In this document: piece after piece, positions 61,053-64,000 of the stretch
Numbering within the stretch: position 1 is the first letter of the stretch
Layout of the letters: each line of letters begins with the position of its first letter
Assembly (NCBI RefSeq): GCF_022606295.1
Contig: NZ_JAHHZS010000016.1
Span: 1 to 64,000, forward strand
Direction of reading: 5' to 3'
Source: Arthrobacter bambusae
GTDB lineage: Bacteria; Actinomycetota; Actinomycetes; Actinomycetales; Micrococcaceae
DNA: 64,000 nt
Notes under the pieces: generated by a model
What the model was told of the DNA's origin: nothing
Seen by the model: only the letters and a program-made list of their open reading frames with translations
Database searches by the model: none
Program-made: the position numbers and the translations under genes

Positions 61053-61609
61053 GAAATAGAGCGTACCTGCTGTGGGTCGTGGTGCCGTGCGTGCTGCCCG
61101 GCGGCCACGGCGTCGCGCGTGAAGGCGACAATCCCGGGGACGGCCGCCCGGATGAGGTCCCAGGTGACGTCGAAATCGTGGTGGCCCCCGTACCAGGGAT
61201 CTTCGATGCCCAGGTCCAGGGTGCTCCGGCCAGCGACGGATGGGTCGAAGCTGCGCAGCATCCGGATCTTGGCGAGCGTCTCCGAATCCGGGGCGGCCTC
61301 ATGCAGCCAGCCGTAGTGATCCACGTCGAGCGCCAAAATCAAGTCCCGCTCCCGGAACCACTCCTGGCGCCAGCTCCTGGCAAGGTGACCTTCGGAGTGG
61401 ATCCGGTGTGCTGAAAGGACCCGTGCCGCACGCGGATCGATAGGGTGTCCGGCCTCGTATGAGGTGGTTCCCGCGGAGTCCACCACAACCGCTCCACCCA
61501 GCCCTCCGGCGTCGAACGCTTCGGTCAGCATGAGCTCCGCCATGGGTGAGCGGCAGATGTTTCCCGTGCAAACGGTGATGATGCGGTATGGGCTCGGCGC
61601 TGAGTACAT
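61049..61609 (-). CDS. Low-molecular-weight protein-tyrosine phosphatase
   Basis: A 186-residue phosphatase: the P-loop VCTGNICRSPMAE with nucleophile Cys and Arg near the N-terminus, and the general-acid loop EDPWYGGHHDFDV near the end. It acts on phosphotyrosine or related cytoplasmic substrates. Four-base overlap with the downstream kinase-PabB gene shows they share an mRNA. A perfect 15-bp palindrome lies 44 bases upstream. Confidence 0.9.
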   Translation of the reverse strand: MYSAPSPYRIITVCTGNICRSPMAELMLTEAFDAGGLGGAVVVDSAGTTSYEAGHPIDPRAARVLSAHRIHSEGHLARSWRQEWFRERDLILALDVDHYGWLHEAAPDSETLAKIRMLRSFDPSVAGRSTLDLGIEDPWYGGHHDFDVTWDLIRAAVPGIVAFTRDAVAAGQHARHHDPQQVRSIS

Positions 61610-61652
61610 GGAGCAAGCATGGGGGATCCCACCCCGTCTTGGCTAGTCAAAA

Positions 61653-61667
61653 TTACAAGATTTGTAA
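61653..61667. promoter_or_regulatory. Operator-like palindrome upstream of the phosphatase-PabB operon
   Basis: TTACAA-GAT-TTGTAA is a perfect 6-bp inverted repeat in an AT-rich patch. On the reverse strand TTTACA within it could double as a -35 element. The regulator is unknown. Confidence 0.5.
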
Positions 61668-61701
61668 AGTCGCTGGTGGAGGCGTAAAAGCGCAGGCTGG
61701 G

Positions 61702-62646
61702 TCAGGAAATCCGCAAATGCTCCAGGACTTCCTCGGCGCCGGGGTAGGCCGCCTGGGTGCCCTTCTTGGTCGTGGCGAGCGCCGCGGCAACCGATGCGAA
61801 CGCCGCGGCTTCGGCCAAGGTCTCGCCCGCGGCGAGACGGGCAGCCACCGCGCCGGTGAAGGCATCCCCTGCACCGGTCGTGTCCACGGCATTGACCTTG
61901 GTGGGTGCGATCCGGGAGATCTGTTCTCCGGGCGCCGCGAGTGAATCCAGCACCACCGAGCCGTGGGACCCGAGGGTCACCAAGACCCGCTCCAGTCCCC
62001 GCTCGGCGAACTGGCTCCGGACTGACTCCCAGGCGCTGGCGTGCGCTCCCGGGTGCGGCATTTCGGCGTCGCCCAGGAACATGGACGCTTCATGGGCGTT
62101 CACCAGCACGACGTCGCTCAAGGCGGCCAGGCTCTGCGGGATTTCGGCGTACGGGGAGAGGTTCAACAGAACTGTTGCGCCGGCGTCGTGCGCTGTTTTG
62201 GCGGCAGCTTCCACCGTGTCGAGGCCGACCTCCAGGCAGAGGCAGAGCACTGCCGCGTCGTCGAAGGCGTCCGCCGACACGTCCGCCGGGGCGAGCGTTC
62301 CGTTGGCGCCGGCCGAAATGATGATGTTGTTCTCACCGTGCGCGTCCACCGCGATAACCGCGACGCCGGTGGCGGCATCCGCGGAACGGCGGACGCGCGA
62401 AACGTCCACGCCGCCCCCTTCCGTGGAGGCGAGCAGCATGGCGCCGTTGGAATCGTCTCCGACGGCGCCGATCAGGCTCACGGTGCCGCCCAGTTTGCTC
62501 GCCGCGACGGCCTGGTTGGCGCTCTTGCCACCGGGATTGACCGCGAAGCCATTGCCGTGGACGGTTTCACCGGGGAGCGGGAGCCGCTCGCAATAGATGG
62601 TCAGGTCCGCGTTCAAGGACCCGACGACGACGATCCGGCGGCTCAC
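61702..62646 (-). CDS. rbsK: Ribokinase family sugar kinase
   Basis: A 314-residue PfkB-family kinase: VVVGSLNADLTIYCERLPLP, GETVHGNGFAVNPGGKSANQ with the ribokinase GGK-AN-Q signature, and VDTTGAGDAFTGAVAARLA near the C-terminus, which carries the catalytic base. It phosphorylates ribose or a related sugar. The GTG start overlaps the stop of the upstream MFS gene (GTGA), so transport and phosphorylation are coupled. Confidence 0.9.
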   Translation of the reverse strand: MSRRIVVVGSLNADLTIYCERLPLPGETVHGNGFAVNPGGKSANQAVAASKLGGTVSLIGAVGDDSNGAMLLASTEGGGVDVSRVRRSADAATGVAVIAVDAHGENNIIISAGANGTLAPADVSADAFDDAAVLCLCLEVGLDTVEAAAKTAHDAGATVLLNLSPYAEIPQSLAALSDVVLVNAHEASMFLGDAEMPHPGAHASAWESVRSQFAERGLERVLVTLGSHGSVVLDSLAAPGEQISRIAPTKVNAVDTTGAGDAFTGAVAARLAAGETLAEAAAFASVAAALATTKKGTQAAYPGAEEVLEHLRIS

Positions 62647-64000
62647 TTTCCGACCTCGGCTTCGAGGGGCTTGGGGATGAGCAGCGACGCCGCGAAGGCG
62701 GCAACCGTGATGGCAAGGCCGACGACGACGACCGTCAAATATGAGGCCTTGGCGTCGCCGAGCGCGGAGGTCGCCACAAGGACAGCCGGCAACACCAGGA
62801 AGCTCAGTCCGGCGCCGAGGTTGAAGGCCCCGGCGTTCATGCCGGGCAGGAAGCCGGGGTTGCCGGCGGGGGAGAGGACGACTCCGAGTCCATTGAGCAT
62901 GATGTTGACCGTACCGGCGTACATGATGCCGAGCAAGGCCGTTCCCACGATCATGAGGGGGAGGCTGCTGAGTCCGAGGAACGCGATGACGGCCAGGGCC
63001 GCGATGCTGCCCAGCATGCCGATGCGCAGGACTTTGGTGTAGCCGAGCACGGGAGCGAGCCGGCCGCTGATGGGGCCGAATACCCAGCCGAGGAGGGCGT
63101 ACGGCGTGAGGATCATGAGCGACATCTCGGTGGGGCCGACCCCGAATCCCGGTGCCGCGGCCTGGACGTAGGCCGGGACGATGCCGTTGATGACCGCGAA
63201 GATGCCGGTCATGGCGAGGGTGGTGGTCAGCAGCGGCGCCCACGTGGAACGCTGGCGGAGGTGGACGGTTTCCACCATCGGTTTCTTGGAACGCTTCTCC
63301 ACCGTCCAGAAGGCGGCGAAAGCAACAGCAGCGACCACGATCAGCCCGATGGACAGCATGAGCGTTCCGGAAGAGAAGGCGCCAACCAGCTTGGATCCCT
63401 CATTGAGGGCTGTCAGGAGTGCGCCCACGGCGATGACGATGAAGAACACGCCCAGCCAGTCCATGCCGGTGCCCGCGGCAGGCTTGCTCTCGCCGGCAAG
63501 GATGGCGATCAAGGCCGTTGCCACGATGGCGAGGCCAACCATGAGCCAGAAGATGCTGCGGAAGCCGAAGTGCTCGGCGAAGTAGCCGCCCACGAAGGAG
63601 TCGACGCCGGCAACGCCGCCGTTGACTGCCGTGATGAGGCCCATCAGGGCTCCGTATTTGCGCGGGTTGTCGACGGCGGAGCGCAGCATGATGAGGCAGA
63701 GCGGCACGGTGGGGCCGCTGACGCCCTGGATGATGCGGCCCACGAAGAGCCAGGTAACGTCGGGCGCCATCGCTGCGATGACCGAGCCGATCGCCATCAG
63801 CAGCATCATGCCGAGGAGGATCTTCTTGCGTCCCACGATGTCGCTCAGGCGCGGCAGGAAGAGCGAGAACAGGGCTGCGGCCGTGAAGAACCAGGTCTGC
63901 GAGAGGCCGATGACTGCCTGGTCCGTGTGGAGCTCGTTGCCCATGGTGACCAGGGCCGGGCTGAGCATCGATGCGTTGAGCTGGAAGGCCACGCAGGCGG
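62643..64000 (-). CDS. MFS transporter, start beyond window
   Basis: At least 452 residues with 12-14 helices. LPRLSDIVGRKKILLGMMLL is the loop 2-3 signature, FVGRIIQGVSGPTVPLCLIM the next conserved helix; a second set of helices follows EKRSKKPMVETVHLRQRSTW, as in 14-helix DHA2-type exporters. The first in-window start-like codon is GTG 63992, but the frame stays open to the right edge and the first helix would be incomplete, so the gene is partial. Operon with ribokinase suggests a sugar or nucleoside substrate. Confidence 0.82.
   Translation of the reverse strand, partial: ACVAFQLNASMLSPALVTMGNELHTDQAVIGLSQTWFFTAAALFSLFLPRLSDIVGRKKILLGMMLLMAIGSVIAAMAPDVTWLFVGRIIQGVSGPTVPLCLIMLRSAVDNPRKYGALMGLITAVNGGVAGVDSFVGGYFAEHFGFRSIFWLMVGLAIVATALIAILAGESKPAAGTGMDWLGVFFIVIAVGALLTALNEGSKLVGAFSSGTLMLSIGLIVVAAVAFAAFWTVEKRSKKPMVETVHLRQRSTWAPLLTTTLAMTGIFAVINGIVPAYVQAAAPGFGVGPTEMSLMILTPYALLGWVFGPISGRLAPVLGYTKVLRIGMLGSIAALAVIAFLGLSSLPLMIVGTALLGIMYAGTVNIMLNGLGVVLSPAGNPGFLPGMNAGAFNLGAGLSFLVLPAVLVATSALGDAKASYLTVVVVGLAITVAAFAASLLIPKPLEAEVGK

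Noticed and set aside
59409..61316. 635-codon forward open frame
   Set aside because: Antisense to the kinase-PabB gene, whose catalytic motifs are unmistakable.
1..64000. Search for CRISPR arrays, insertion sequences, integrases and prophage genes
   Set aside because: No regularly spaced direct repeats and no transposase or integrase motifs were seen; the repeated palindromes P1-P3 are dispersed, not arrayed.

Overview
The window reads as chromosomal DNA of a high-GC actinobacterium of the Micrococcaceae, most like the Arthrobacter / Paenarthrobacter / Pseudarthrobacter group. This is inferred from GC-rich third codon positions, frequent GTG/TTG starts, an actinobacterial SAM-IV riboswitch, the bifunctional-type dCTP deaminase, an Mrp operon with fused A and B subunits, the YkoEDC thiamine-precursor transporter and a uridine-kinase/PabB fusion. 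There is no rRNA operon, CRISPR array, transposase, integrase or phage gene. Most of the window is ordinary chromosome; the first ~4 kb look accessory.

Layout. 1-5 kb: a lactococcin-972-type bacteriocin gene and its partner membrane protein (cut by the left edge), then a patch of GNAT acetyltransferases and gene remnants. 5-12 kb: 2-hydroxyacid dehydrogenase, amino-acid binding lipoprotein, a small ORF coupled to a flavin monooxygenase, a trehalose-phosphatase-like/GH15 fusion and an AEC transporter. 12-20 kb: panD, a TetR-controlled small membrane protein, a LysR/MFS pair, a carboxyethylornithine-synthase-like enzyme behind a small basic protein, tRNA-Gly(CCC) and a CAP/FG-GAP secreted protein. 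20-28.5 kb: dcd, a DUF559 protein between two copies of a palindrome, a KhtTU-type K+/H+ antiporter and an amino-sugar operon (ROK regulator, nagZ, nagB). 28.6-35 kb: mrpA(B)CDEFG. 35-41.5 kb: NUDIX, TPP riboswitch with ykoEDC, and an HTH-MurA fusion. 41.5-47 kb: YbdK-type ligase, SAM-IV riboswitch with DUF1737, rhodanese and metZ, and an Lrp/ornithine cyclodeaminase pair. 47-64 kb: DUF985 and PRC-barrel proteins, transporters, pabC, cardiolipin synthase, MarR/oxidoreductase, NCS1 permease, the kinase-PabB fusion with a phosphatase, and a ribokinase/MFS operon cut by the right edge.

The most unusual signal is not a gene. Three families of intergenic palindromes are present: P1 (four copies, each exactly 66 bp), P2 (two copies sharing a 16-mer) and P3 (two copies, each exactly 57 bp). 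P1 stems carry compensatory changes. In four of the eight copies the terminal arm supplies the stop codon of the neighbouring gene (CCC-AAN-TAG for P1, GAG-NCG-TGA for P3). Other points of interest are a TPP-family domain whose DxDGT motif is destroyed, three small ORFs joined to downstream enzymes by GTGA overlaps, and several clear operator palindromes.
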